From positions 310,001 through 374,000 of the forward strand of contig JADJAK010000003.1 of assembly GCA_016704275.1 (NCBI GenBank): DNA of 64,000 nucleotides. Reading direction: 5' to 3'. The position numbers were made by a program, and so were the translations under genes. The DNA comes from Gemmatimonadota bacterium (GTDB taxonomy: Bacteria > Gemmatimonadota > Gemmatimonadetes > Gemmatimonadales > GWC2-71-9). Below the pieces are notes generated by a model that was given only the letters and a program-made list of their open reading frames with translations, was not told the DNA's origin and did not search any database. Below, piece after piece: positions 7,506 to 14,970 of this stretch. Numbering within the stretch: the stretch's first letter is position 1; every line of letters begins with the position of its first letter.

Positions 7506-9146
7506 GTGAAGCGCGAGATTCTCATTTCCGGCACCCCGCGCGAGACGCGGGTGGCCATCCTCGAGGACGACCGTCTGGTCGAGCTCCTCGTCGATCGGCC
7601 CGATCAGCGGCGCACAGTTGGTGACGTCTATTACGGGCGCGTAGACGCCGTCCTCCCGGGCATCCAGGCGGCGTTCGTCGACGTCGGCCTCGAAAAGAGC
7701 GCCTTCCTCCACGCCTCGGATCTGCTCGAGCCCGAAGACGACGAAAGCCCGGTCGAGGCCGAGCCCGAGGACGTCGAGGACGAGGCGGACGACGAAGGCG
7801 ACGGTGAGGGCGAGGACGACGCGGAAGCGGTCAAGGACCCGACGACGGCGCGCAAGCGTCGCGGCTCCGGCGGCAAGCGCGAAGTCGGCGCCCGGCGCGC
7901 CGTGCCCGACATCGGCGAGATGCTGAAGAAGGGCCAGCTCCTCCCCGTGCAGGTCACCAAGGAACCAATCTCGACCAAGGGCTGCCGCGTCACCGCGCAG
8001 ATCTCGCTGGCCGGGCGCTTCCTCGTGTACATGCCGTACGCCTCGAAAGTCGGCGTCTCACGGAAGATCGAGAACCGCGAGCAGCGTGCGAGCCTGCGCG
8101 AGATGGTGTCCCGTCTGCTGCCGCGTGACGCGGGCGGCGTGATTGTGCGCACCGTGGCCGAGGGCGTGACGGAAGACCACTTCCGGCGCGAGATCGATTC
8201 GCTGCTGGCAACGTGGAACAAGATCCAGCGCAAGCAGCAGTACGTGAAGGCGCCGGCGTTGCTGCATCGCGAGGCCTCACTGACGCGCTCGTTGATTCGT
8301 GACGTCTTTTCGGCCAAGGTCGACGCGCTGTGGGTGGACTCGAAGGAGTTGCACGGCGAGATCATCCAGTACCTGCAGCTGATCGATCCGGAGCTCGAGG
8401 CGCGGGTGCATTTCTACCAGGATCCGACGCCGCTCTTCGACGCCTACAAGATCGAGCACGAGATCCGCGACCTCTTCAAGCCGCGTGTGGATCTGCCGAC
8501 CGGTGGCTACCTGATCATCCAGCCGACCGAAGCGCTGGTGTCGGTGGACGTGAATACCGGCCGCTATACCGGCAAGCGCGACCCCGAAAAGACCATCCTC
8601 CGGACCAACGTCGAGGCGGCCCGGGAAATTGCGCGCCAGATCCGCCTGCGGGACGTCGGCGGCATCATCGTGGTCGACTTCATCGACATGGAGTCGAAGG
8701 GGAACCGTGACCGGGTGCTGGCCGAGCTGCGGACCCATTTGGGCCGCGACCGGGCCCGGACCCGCGCCTTTGCGGTGTCCGAGCTGGGGCTGATCGAGAT
8801 GACCCGTCAGCGGGTCCGGCCTTCGCTCTGGGCCTCGATGACCCGGGAGTGCCTGACCTGCAGCGGGACCGGGCGGGTCTTCTCGCCCGAAGTGGTCTCG
8901 CGGCGGCTGGAACGGGCCCTCAAGCGGGCCGCGGTGGACCAGAAGGAGCGTCGGTTGGCGATCCGGCTCCACCCGGATGTGGCGCTCTACCTGCTCGAGG
9001 AGGAGCCGAAGCTGGTCGCCACCCTGGGGCGGCAGTCCGGGTTGGAGCTCGAAGTCCGCGACGACCCGATGCTCCGACTGGACGAGTTCCGGCTGATGTC
9101 CAGGCCGGCTGGGCGGGACGTCACCGAACTCTATGCGGTGGCGTAG
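7506..9146 (+). CDS. rng: Ribonuclease E/G family endoribonuclease
   Basis: A 546-residue RNase E/G homologue that cuts single-stranded RNA in rRNA maturation and mRNA decay. The S1 domain begins near residue 38 (GDVYYGRVDAVLPGIQAAFVD) and is interrupted by an acidic low-complexity insert (about 75-130). The catalytic region includes SVDVNTG (near 346) and VVDFIDM (near 390), which supply the metal-binding aspartates, then the zinc-link CLTCSGTG (near 448). I chose GTG 7506 over ATG 7464 because it follows GAGG at good spacing and gives the usual N-terminus KREILISGTPRETRVA. There is no long C-terminal scaffold, so it is closer to RNase G. The hairpin of the next promoter follows directly. 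Confidence 0.9.
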   Translation: MKREILISGTPRETRVAILEDDRLVELLVDRPDQRRTVGDVYYGRVDAVLPGIQAAFVDVGLEKSAFLHASDLLEPEDDESPVEAEPEDVEDEADDEGDGEGEDDAEAVKDPTTARKRRGSGGKREVGARRAVPDIGEMLKKGQLLPVQVTKEPISTKGCRVTAQISLAGRFLVYMPYASKVGVSRKIENREQRASLREMVSRLLPRDAGGVIVRTVAEGVTEDHFRREIDSLLATWNKIQRKQQYVKAPALLHREASLTRSLIRDVFSAKVDALWVDSKELHGEIIQYLQLIDPELEARVHFYQDPTPLFDAYKIEHEIRDLFKPRVDLPTGGYLIIQPTEALVSVDVNTGRYTGKRDPEKTILRTNVEAAREIARQIRLRDVGGIIVVDFIDMESKGNRDRVLAELRTHLGRDRARTRAFAVSELGLIEMTRQRVRPSLWASMTRECLTCSGTGRVFSPEVVSRRLERALKRAAVDQKERRLAIRLHPDVALYLLEEEPKLVATLGRQSGLELEVRDDPMLRLDEFRLMSRPAGRDVTELYAVA

Positions 9147-9154
9147 CTTCGGGG

Positions 9155-9183
9155 TTGCCCCCCGGAAAACGGGGGGCTATATT
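9155..9183 (+). promoter_or_regulatory. Promoter of rplU-rpmA with a hairpin filling the spacer
   Basis: TTGCCC (9155-9160) and TATATT (9178-9183) are exactly 17 bp apart. The region 9157-9177 is an inverted repeat with an 8-bp stem (GCCCCCCG / CGGGGGGC) and loop GAAAA, which lies nine bases after the RNase stop and could also end that transcript. Confidence 0.6.
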
Positions 9184-9225
9184 GGCTGGCTTGGCAACTC
9201 AGACCCATTGGAGTAAACAGGTTCT

Positions 9226-9543
9226 ATGTACGCGATTTTCAAGGCCTTGGGCAAGCAGTTCCGCGCGGAAAAGGGCGCGACGCTGAAGCTGCCGTATATG
9301 GACGGGAAGGAAGCTGGGGACACGCTGACCTTCACGGATGTGCTGCTCGCCTCCAATGGGGATGCGATCACGGCTGGTGCACCGACCATCGCCGGGGCTT
9401 CGGTCTCCGCGGAGATCGTGAAGCACGGCAAGGACGAGAAGATCTACGTCTTCAAGTTCAAGCGCCGGAAGGGATACCGCCGGAAGACCGGGCATCGGCA
9501 GAAGCATACCGAAGTCCGCATCACTGACGTCGTGACGGGTTGA
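9226..9543 (+). CDS. rplU: 50S ribosomal protein L21
   Basis: A 105-residue protein matching bacterial L21, which binds 23S rRNA in the large subunit. It starts YAIFKALGKQFRAEKG, the usual YAIIxxGGKQYxV-type opening, and ends with the KFKRRKGYRRKTGHRQ RNA-binding tail characteristic of the family. It is followed at eight bases by rpmA, the standard arrangement. An AGG lies a few bases before the start and the promoter at 9155-9183 is well placed. Confidence 0.97.
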   Translation: MYAIFKALGKQFRAEKGATLKLPYMDGKEAGDTLTFTDVLLASNGDAITAGAPTIAGASVSAEIVKHGKDEKIYVFKFKRRKGYRRKTGHRQKHTEVRITDVVTG

Positions 9544-9551
9544 GGTAACAC

Positions 9552-9824
9552 GTGGCTCACAAGAAGGGTGTCGGCTCTAGCCGCAACGGTCGCGATTCGA
9601 ATCCGCAGTACCTGGGCGTGAAGCACTTCGGTGGCGAGTCTGTCACGGCGGGGAGCATCCTCGTCAAGCAGCGCGGCACCAAGTTCCATCCCGGGAAGAA
9701 CGTCTTCCGCGCCAAGGATGACTCGCTGCACACGTACATCGACGGCGTCGTCAAGTTCGAGCGGAAGGACAAGGCTCGGCAGCAGGTGTCGGTGTATCCG
9801 AAGCCGGTGACTGCCGAAGCGTAG
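9552..9824 (+). CDS. rpmA: 50S ribosomal protein L27
   Basis: A 90-residue L27, whose N-terminus reaches the peptidyl-transferase centre. It has the family signature AHKKGVGSSRNGRDSN directly at the start, then LGVKHFGGESVTAGSI and HPGKNVFRAKDDSL. The start is GTG, with GAGG overlapping the rplU stop as ribosome binding site. It has no N-terminal cleavable extension of the Firmicutes type. The operon ends at the terminator at 9869-9899. Confidence 0.97.
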   Translation: MAHKKGVGSSRNGRDSNPQYLGVKHFGGESVTAGSILVKQRGTKFHPGKNVFRAKDDSLHTYIDGVVKFERKDKARQQVSVYPKPVTAEA

Positions 9825-9832
9825 GTCTTGAT

Positions 9833-9860
9833 GTCGTAAGTCGTAAGTCGTAGGTCGTAA
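9833..9860 (+). repeat. Left heptamer array, four units of GTCGTAA type
   Basis: Four contiguous 7-bp units at 9833, 9840, 9847 and 9854 (GTCGTAA, GTCGTAA, GTCGTAG, GTCGTAA). Inverted copies lie at 9915-9942, with the rpmA terminator between the arms. Confidence 0.9.
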
Positions 9861-9868
9861 TACAGCGA

Positions 9869-9899
9869 GGCCGGCCTCCCAACGGGAAGCCGGCCTTTT
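9869..9899 (+). terminator. Intrinsic terminator of rplU-rpmA
   Basis: A stem of GGCCGGC and GCCGGCC, one mismatch, then TCCC and GGGA around an AAC loop, followed by TTTT at 9896-9899. It sits between the two heptamer arms. Confidence 0.85.
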
Positions 9900-9914
9900 A
9901 GTGTTCTGGCTGAC

Positions 9915-9942
9915 CTACGACTTACGACTTATGACCTACGAC
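9915..9942 (-). repeat. Right heptamer array, inverted GTCGTAA type
   Basis: Four units read on the minus strand as GTCGTAG, GTCATAA, GTCGTAA, GTCGTAG. The array overlaps the end of the phosphodiesterase gene and provides its last codons and its TAA stop. Confidence 0.9.
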
Positions 9943-10611
9943 TAGCCGTTCAGGCCAATTCCCGCACACCCCTGCCACCCCCAGCTCCCCAAGGTGTCTC
10001 GCCACCGCGGCGTCATTGACCGTCCAGGCGACGACCCGGATCCCCACCATCGCGCAGCGCTCGACCAGGTCCCGATCGATCAGGTGCCACTCCTGCCAGA
10101 GCGTCTGGGCACCGGTAGCGAGCACCGGCCCGGGGACGTCGAGTGGATAGGAGGAGGAGAGGACGCCCAGCGACAGGGTGGCATCGGCCTCGTACAGGCG
10201 GCGGATGACCCGGTGATCGAAGGCGTGGACGTGGAGCCGCTCGGGGAAGGGGTGGCCGGCAATCAGCGCCCTGAGGCGCCCGAGGCCGTGGATCGAGACC
10301 CCCTTCGCCTCGATGAAGACCTCGATCGGGGACAGCACCGCCAGCGCCTCGGCCAACGTCGGGATGCCGCTCCCGTCCTTCAGTCGCGCCGCTGCCACCT
10401 CGGCCGCCGTCAGCTCGTGGAGTTGCCGGCCGTCGGCCAGCGCGGGGTCGTGGTGAACCACGAGCTCCCCATCGGCGGTGGTGTGGACGTCGAGTTCGAC
10501 CCCGTCACACGCGGTCGGGGAGGGTGCGACACACCGTTCAAAGGCGTCCAGGGTGTTTTCGAGGGCATGTCCGGAGGCCCCACGGTGACCGATCACCAAC
10601 ATTGTGGACAT
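9922..10611 (-). CDS. Glycerophosphodiester phosphodiesterase family protein
   Basis: A 229-residue GDPD-family enzyme that hydrolyses glycerophosphodiesters to an alcohol and glycerol-3-phosphate. The catalytic signature is intact: VIGHRGASGHALENT at the N-terminus (catalytic His, Arg, Glu), then DGVELDVHTTADGELVVHHDPAL with the metal-binding Glu, Asp and second His. There is no signal peptide, so it is probably cytoplasmic, like UgpQ. ATG 10611 or 10602 are both possible; the frame extends further up without conserved sequence. The last seven or so codons are made of the heptamer repeat. Confidence 0.88.
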   Translation of the reverse strand: MSTMLVIGHRGASGHALENTLDAFERCVAPSPTACDGVELDVHTTADGELVVHHDPALADGRQLHELTAAEVAAARLKDGSGIPTLAEALAVLSPIEVFIEAKGVSIHGLGRLRALIAGHPFPERLHVHAFDHRVIRRLYEADATLSLGVLSSSYPLDVPGPVLATGAQTLWQEWHLIDRDLVERCAMVGIRVVAWTVNDAAVARHLGELGVAGVCGNWPERLVVGHKS

Positions 10612-10692
10612 CCGCTGTGGGAGGAGGGTGGACGGGGTGTGTATGCTGTGGATATTACTTGAATACGCACATCTTATCACCATTGTGGACAA
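10603..10692. promoter_or_regulatory. Three DnaA-box-like sites in an AT-richer stretch
   Basis: On the minus strand the sites read ATGTCCACA (10603-10611), ATATCCACA (10647-10655) and TTGTCCACA (10684-10692). The last matches the form favoured in GC-rich bacteria; the others differ at one or two positions from TTATCCACA. The stretch 10647-10685 is AT-rich compared with its surroundings. It also must hold the promoters of the two divergent genes. Confidence 0.4.
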
Positions 10693-10710
10693 GGAGATGT
10701 GGGTAGGTTG

Positions 10711-10752
10711 TCGATGATCGATGGTCGATGATCGATGATCGATGATGGATGG
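10711..10752 (+). repeat. Left heptamer array, six units of TCGATGA type
   Basis: Contiguous 7-bp units from 10711: TCGATGA, TCGATGG, TCGATGA, TCGATGA, TCGATGA, TGGATGG. Inverted copies follow at 10791-10825 after 38 bases. Confidence 0.9.
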
Positions 10753-10790
10753 TGCGTGGACGTTGAACGGGGCAGCTGGTCGAGGGTTCC

Positions 10791-10825
10791 TTATCGATCA
10801 TCGCCCATCGATCATCGATCATCGA
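10791..10825 (-). repeat. Right heptamer array, inverted TCGATGA type
   Basis: Five units on the plus strand: TTATCGA, TCATCGC, CCATCGA, TCATCGA, TCATCGA, that is TCGATGA on the minus strand. It ends 35 bases before the sigma factor start. Confidence 0.9.
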
Positions 10826-10860
10826 TTAACGGAGCTCAACTTCCCTCGTCATTGAGTCTG

Positions 10861-11406
10861 ATGACCGCCTTCGCCGCCGAATTCCCGAACGATCCCGATC
10901 TGGTCGCCGCCTGGCGCCGAGGGGACGAGCAGGCCGCCACCCATCTGGTGAAGCGGCATGCCCCGGCGCTTGGGCGTTATGTGGCGGCGGGCGGGGCGTC
11001 CAGCGCGGACGTTGAGGACCTGGTCCAGGAGACCTTCATCCGGGCGTTTCGGGGCCTCGACAGCTGGCGCGGCGACGGCCCCTTTCGGGGGTGGCTCTTC
11101 CGGATCGCCGGGAATCTGGTCAAGGACGGCTTTCGGCATCGTCGCGGCCGGATCGACGTGGCGATCGAGGATCATGACGTGATTGACGTCGCCGATCCGG
11201 CAGGCGAGCTGGCGGCCGATGAGACGGCTGAGCGGATCAGGGTCGGCATCTCGGGCTTGCCGCGGCTCCAGCGCGAGGTCTTCCTCCTCCGGGTGGAGCA
11301 AGGCCTTGAGTATCCCGAGATCGCCGCCGCCCTGGGCACCACCCCGGGCGCGGCCCGGGTCCACTACCATCACGCGGTCCGCCGCCTGAAGGAGTTGGTC
11401 GAATGA
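10861..11406 (+). CDS. ECF-type RNA polymerase sigma factor
   Basis: A 181-residue sigma-70 family protein of the extracytoplasmic function group. Region 2 contains DVEDLVQETFIRAFRGLDSW and RGWLFRIAGNLVKDGFRH (about 45-95); region 4 contains LPRLQREVFLLRVEQGLEYPEIAAALGTTPGAARV split over the helix-turn-helix (about 130-170). ATG 10861 is chosen because the frame upstream runs through the heptamer repeats and has no sigma sequence. Its stop overlaps the anti-sigma gene (ATGA), the usual arrangement. Confidence 0.92.
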   Translation: MTAFAAEFPNDPDLVAAWRRGDEQAATHLVKRHAPALGRYVAAGGASSADVEDLVQETFIRAFRGLDSWRGDGPFRGWLFRIAGNLVKDGFRHRRGRIDVAIEDHDVIDVADPAGELAADETAERIRVGISGLPRLQREVFLLRVEQGLEYPEIAAALGTTPGAARVHYHHAVRRLKELVE

Positions 11407-11927
11407 TCTGCGAAGCACTCTCCGACCGGATGCCGGCGGTGGCTCGTGGCGATGCGAGCTGGGACAACGAAGAGGCGGCCCATTTGGGCATCTGCCAGGA
11501 CTGTCAGCTCGAATGGCGTCTGGTGGCTCCGATTACCCTCGCGGCCCGCCCCGCGCCGACGATGGACATCGAGCGGATCGCCGCCGCGGTGCACGCAGCC
11601 GTCCGCCCCACGCCGACGGTGGTGTCGATCACCTCCCGGCGTCGCTGGAGCAGGGCCCTGGTGGGGCTGGCCGCGGCGGCCGGCATTGCGTTGGCCGTCT
11701 ATCTGCCAACCCGGCCCGCGCCGGCCACGGATGTCGCGCTGGTGCCGACCCGGGCGGTCACCACGATTCCGGAACTCGATGCGCTGCTCGAGGATGAACT
11801 GAAGATGGTGCTCGCCGCCGTACAGGAAGATGAACCCGCACCGGTGCTGACGCCGGGCCCCCTGCCGCGGCTGGATGAACTGACGGAAGCGGAACTGCAA
11901 CAGCTCTTGAAGACTGTGGAGGGGTGA
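11403..11927 (+). CDS. Putative zinc-finger anti-sigma factor
   Basis: A 174-residue protein with a cytoplasmic N-terminal domain holding HLGICQDC near residue 27, which fits the His-x3-Cys-x2-Cys core of zinc anti-sigma domains. One transmembrane helix follows (RALVGLAAAAGIALAVYLP, about 80-98), then an acidic, proline-rich external domain with repeated leucine-glutamate segments (PELDALLEDEL, LDELTEAELQQLL). Coupled to the upstream sigma factor by ATGA, it probably holds that factor inactive until an envelope signal arrives. Confidence 0.8.
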   Translation: MICEALSDRMPAVARGDASWDNEEAAHLGICQDCQLEWRLVAPITLAARPAPTMDIERIAAAVHAAVRPTPTVVSITSRRRWSRALVGLAAAAGIALAVYLPTRPAPATDVALVPTRAVTTIPELDALLEDELKMVLAAVQEDEPAPVLTPGPLPRLDELTEAELQQLLKTVEG

Positions 11928-11929
11928 CC

Positions 11930-12442
11930 ATGCATTCGACTCGTGCCGTACTCGTGCTCCTGCTTGCCGCAGCGCCTCTGGCGGCGCAGGGCGGCGGCCG
12001 GGGCAATCAACGCCCCGGCGGCCCCCCTCCGCGCGCTGCCATCCTGCGTGGCCAGATCGAGGAGACCTTCAAGCGCCGGGCGATGAAGGAACTGGCGCTG
12101 ACCGATGACCAGGCTGCACGCATGTCACGGGTGGTCCAAGCGACGGGCGAGCGGCGCCGGCTGCTCGAAGAGGAGATGCGACGGTTGCAGGACGCGCTCG
12201 ACGGTGAGTTGCGCCCGGGCGTCGCCGCCAACGCCGACTCCGTCTCGCGGATGATCGACCGCATGGGGCAGAATCGCGTGGCGTATGCGGAATCCTTCCG
12301 CGACGAGATGCGCGACCTGCAGCCGGTGCTCACCCCGATTCAGCGGGGCCAGTACCTGATCATGCGGGATCGTCTCCTGCAGCGGATCCGCGAGTTGCAG
12401 GACAGCCGCCCCCCGGCGGCTGGGCCGCCCCCGGAGGAGTGA
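11930..12442 (+). CDS. Spy/CpxP-like periplasmic LTxxQ protein
   Basis: A 170-residue exported protein with a signal peptide ending near PLAAQGG, a Gly/Pro/Arg-rich linker, then a helical domain with two LTxxQ-type motifs, LALTDDQAARM (about 50) and LTPIQRGQYLIM (about 137). These are hallmarks of Spy/CpxP and heavy-metal-resistor proteins that bind unfolded protein or metal in the periplasm. ATG 11930 has GGAGGGG six bases before it; a GTG at 11924 overlapping the previous stop is an alternative. As the third gene after sigma and anti-sigma it is a likely part of their response. Confidence 0.8.
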   Translation: MHSTRAVLVLLLAAAPLAAQGGGRGNQRPGGPPPRAAILRGQIEETFKRRAMKELALTDDQAARMSRVVQATGERRRLLEEEMRRLQDALDGELRPGVAANADSVSRMIDRMGQNRVAYAESFRDEMRDLQPVLTPIQRGQYLIMRDRLLQRIRELQDSRPPAAGPPPEE

Positions 12443-12499
12443 TCTGAAACAGAAGCCGCTAGATTCCCGTCGAGGGCCACCTCGGCGCGGAGGAGCGGA

Positions 12500-13327
12500 A
12501 TGCAGCGAACAGGTGGGATGATCATCGGCGGGATGCTGGGCCTGACGGCTGTCGCCGGGGCGCAGCATCCCGCTTCCGGCGTGTTGCCGACCCTGGCCGG
12601 CTTCGACCCGGTCGTCGCCGCGCCGGTGCTCGAGTTCCTGACCAATCCCATCGTGGCGCTGTTGCTGCTCGTGATGGCGATGGTCGGGCTGATGTTCGAG
12701 GTCAAGGCCGGGGCGTTCGGGCTCGGCGGCCTCCTCTCGGTCGTCTCGCTCGGGCTCTTCTTCGGCTCATCCTTGCTGCTCGGACTCGCCGGTTGGGAGG
12801 AGGTCATCCTCCTTGGCCTGGGGATGCTCGCGTTGATGGTCGAGGTGTTCCTCCTCCCTGGCTTCGGGGTCGCGGGCGTGCTTGGCATCCTCTTCATGGC
12901 GGCGGCGACCGTCCTCACGCTGGCCGGTGGCTCCCCCGGCACCGCGGACATCATGGGCGCGCTGGGGATCCTCGGTGCCTCCCTTGCGGTCACCGCAGCG
13001 GTCTTCTTCGCCTGGATCCGCCACCTGCCGGGCTCGGAGCGCTTTGCCGGGTTGCTTCACAATCACGGCGTGGCGCGCGGTGAGGGCTACATCTCGGCGC
13101 CGCAGCGGGACGATCTGATCGGTCAGGTCGGGACGGCCATCACGGATCTCCGTCCATCAGGCACGGCCGAGATCGGCGGCGAACGAATGGACGTCGTGAC
13201 CGAGGGCGAGTTCATCGTGGCAGGCGCCTCGGTCACGGTCATCAATGCCGAGGGGTATCGGCATGTCGTGCGGCTGGCCAACGCCGCCACGCTTCATCTT
13301 CCACACGCGAGTACCCTCCATGAATAA
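12500..13327 (+). CDS. NfeD family membrane protein, short form
   Basis: A 275-residue protein with an apparent N-terminal signal segment, four or five close transmembrane helices (about residues 48-165), and a C-terminal soluble OB-fold-like domain (about 195-262; LIGQVGTAITDLRPSGTAEIGGERMDV). This is the NfeD C-terminal half; the ClpP-like protease part of long NfeD proteins is absent. NfeD proteins partner SPFH proteins at membrane microdomains, and floA follows with an eight-base overlap. GGAG precedes ATG 12500. Confidence 0.88.
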   Translation: MQRTGGMIIGGMLGLTAVAGAQHPASGVLPTLAGFDPVVAAPVLEFLTNPIVALLLLVMAMVGLMFEVKAGAFGLGGLLSVVSLGLFFGSSLLLGLAGWEEVILLGLGMLALMVEVFLLPGFGVAGVLGILFMAAATVLTLAGGSPGTADIMGALGILGASLAVTAAVFFAWIRHLPGSERFAGLLHNHGVARGEGYISAPQRDDLIGQVGTAITDLRPSGTAEIGGERMDVVTEGEFIVAGASVTVINAEGYRHVVRLANAATLHLPHASTLHE

Positions 13328-14324
13328 CGACGCCGCCGGTCTGGCGATGCTGCTGGTTCTCCTCACCATCGCGTTGATCGTGCTGACGATCTTCATCCGC
13401 TTCATCCCGGTGGGGCTGTGGATTCGTGCGGCGGCCTCCGGCGTGCGGGTGCCGTTTGTGACGCTCTTCGGCATGCGCTTCCGAAAGGTCGATCCGACGC
13501 GCATCGTCGATCCGCTCATCACCGCGATCAAGGCAGGGTTGCCGCTCGGCATCAACGAACTCGAGGCGCACTTCCTCTCCGGCGGCAACGTGGCGCGGGT
13601 GGTCAACGCGCTGATCTCTGCCGACAAGGCCGGCATCCCGCTGACGTTCAAGCAGGCCACGGCGATCGACCTTGCCGGCCGTGACGTGCTCGAGGCGGTA
13701 CAGGTGAGCGTGAACCCCAAGGTCATCACCACGCCGAAGATCGCGGCGATGGCGAAGGACGGCATCCAGTTGCTGGCGATGGCGCGTGTCACGGTGCGCG
13801 CCAACGTCAATCGGCTGGTGGGTGGCGCTGGTGAGGAGACGATCCTGGCGCGTGTCGGCGAAGGGATCGTCAGCACGATCGGTTCGGCGGATTCCCACAA
13901 GGCCGTACTCGAGAACCCCGACATGATCTCGAAGACGGTGCTCGCGAAGGGGCTCGACGCGGGGACGGCCTTCGAGATCCTCTCGATCGACATCGCCGAC
14001 GTCGATGTCGGCAAGAACATCGGCGCCGAATTGCAGACCGACCAGGCCGAAGCCGACAAGCGGATCGCGCAGGCGAAGGCCGAGGAGCGGCGTGCGCTGG
14101 CCGTGGCCGTCGAACAGGAATACAAGGCCGAAGTCGTGCGTGAGCGCGCCAAGCTGGTGGCCGCCGAGGCGTTGATTCCGATGGCGATTGCGGAGGCGTT
14201 CCGCGCGGGGCACTTGGGTGTGATGGACTATCAGCGCTACAAGAACATGCAGGCGGACACCGACATGCGTCGCGCGATCTCGGCGGGCGGCGAGTTGCCG
14301 GGCGTCGGCGAAGTGACGGGCTGA
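13320..14324 (+). CDS. floA: Flotillin-like protein FloA
   Basis: A 334-residue protein closely like FloA/YqfA. One N-terminal membrane segment (about 8-35) precedes the conserved FGMRFRKVDPTRIVDPLI, the SPFH domain (AVQVSVNPKVITTPKIAAMA, ARVTVRANVNRLVGG), and the helical C-terminus rich in Ala/Glu/Lys (QAEADKRIAQAKAEERRALA) that drives oligomerisation. FloA organises ordered membrane domains. ATG 13320 lies inside the end of nfeD, so both are made together, as in many bacteria. Confidence 0.95.
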   Translation: MNNDAAGLAMLLVLLTIALIVLTIFIRFIPVGLWIRAAASGVRVPFVTLFGMRFRKVDPTRIVDPLITAIKAGLPLGINELEAHFLSGGNVARVVNALISADKAGIPLTFKQATAIDLAGRDVLEAVQVSVNPKVITTPKIAAMAKDGIQLLAMARVTVRANVNRLVGGAGEETILARVGEGIVSTIGSADSHKAVLENPDMISKTVLAKGLDAGTAFEILSIDIADVDVGKNIGAELQTDQAEADKRIAQAKAEERRALAVAVEQEYKAEVVRERAKLVAAEALIPMAIAEAFRAGHLGVMDYQRYKNMQADTDMRRAISAGGELPGVGEVTG

Positions 14325-14327
14325 TCG

Positions 14328-14963
14328 ATGGCCGGTGAGGGCCTCTTCTTCACGGTGGCGGTCGTGTATGGTCTCGTGGCCATCGTGAAGCGCGCCGCGA
14401 AGGTGGCCCGGGAGCGGGCCGCCACGCTGGACATGTCCGGGGTGTCGGGTGGCCGCTCGCGGGCGCCGCAGACGATGGAGGAGTTGCTGCAGGAGATGCG
14501 CGGACAGCTCGACGGAGCGCGCCGACATCAGGAGATCGAGGCGGCGACGGTCCATCCCGGGCCGGCGAAGCGACTCCCTGGCCCGCGGCCGCCGCGGACG
14601 GTACCGACGACGACCATCAAGCGCCTGCCGCCCACGCAGCGTGAGCCGTGGGACGTGGAGGAGGGGCAGTCGCTCGAGGTGGAAGAGCGTCCGATTGCTG
14701 CGGAAGAGATCGGTGCACGGCCGGTGCCGAAGCGGGTCGACTACGACGATGACGCCGAGGCACTGGTGCAGCGCCGGGTGACGGCGGCACAAGTGCGGGA
14801 CGGCGCGATGTCCCCGGTCGATCACCTCCGCTTCGACGCCTCGATCCGGACGACGAAGCCCGCCGCACTCCCCGCGGCCGAGACTCGGGCCACGGCGCTC
14901 CGGCGGGCGATGGTCTGGCACGAGGTGTTGTCGCCGCCGCTCTCGCTCCGCGACGGCGGCTGA
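14328..14963 (+). CDS. Unknown membrane-anchored protein after floA
   Basis: A 211-residue protein, no family recognised. It has one N-terminal hydrophobic segment (about 5-22), then a long charged, proline- and arginine-rich region with no clear fold, including a helical piece (TMEELLQEMRGQLDGARRHQE). It starts three bases after floA, so it is likely part of the nfeD-floA operon and may act at the same membrane site. It converges with ppa. Confidence 0.65.
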   Translation: MAGEGLFFTVAVVYGLVAIVKRAAKVARERAATLDMSGVSGGRSRAPQTMEELLQEMRGQLDGARRHQEIEAATVHPGPAKRLPGPRPPRTVPTTTIKRLPPTQREPWDVEEGQSLEVEERPIAAEEIGARPVPKRVDYDDDAEALVQRRVTAAQVRDGAMSPVDHLRFDASIRTTKPAALPAAETRATALRRAMVWHEVLSPPLSLRDGG

Positions 14964-14970
14964 TCCGGCG

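Noticed and set aside
10603..10692. Replication origin
   Set aside because: No dnaA, dnaN, gidB or rpmH nearby and only three imperfect boxes; kept only as a DnaA-site cluster.
10711..10825. Could the heptamer arrays be a CRISPR array
   Set aside because: Units are contiguous, 7 bp, with no spacers between, and the arms are inverted; nothing like repeat-spacer structure or cas genes.
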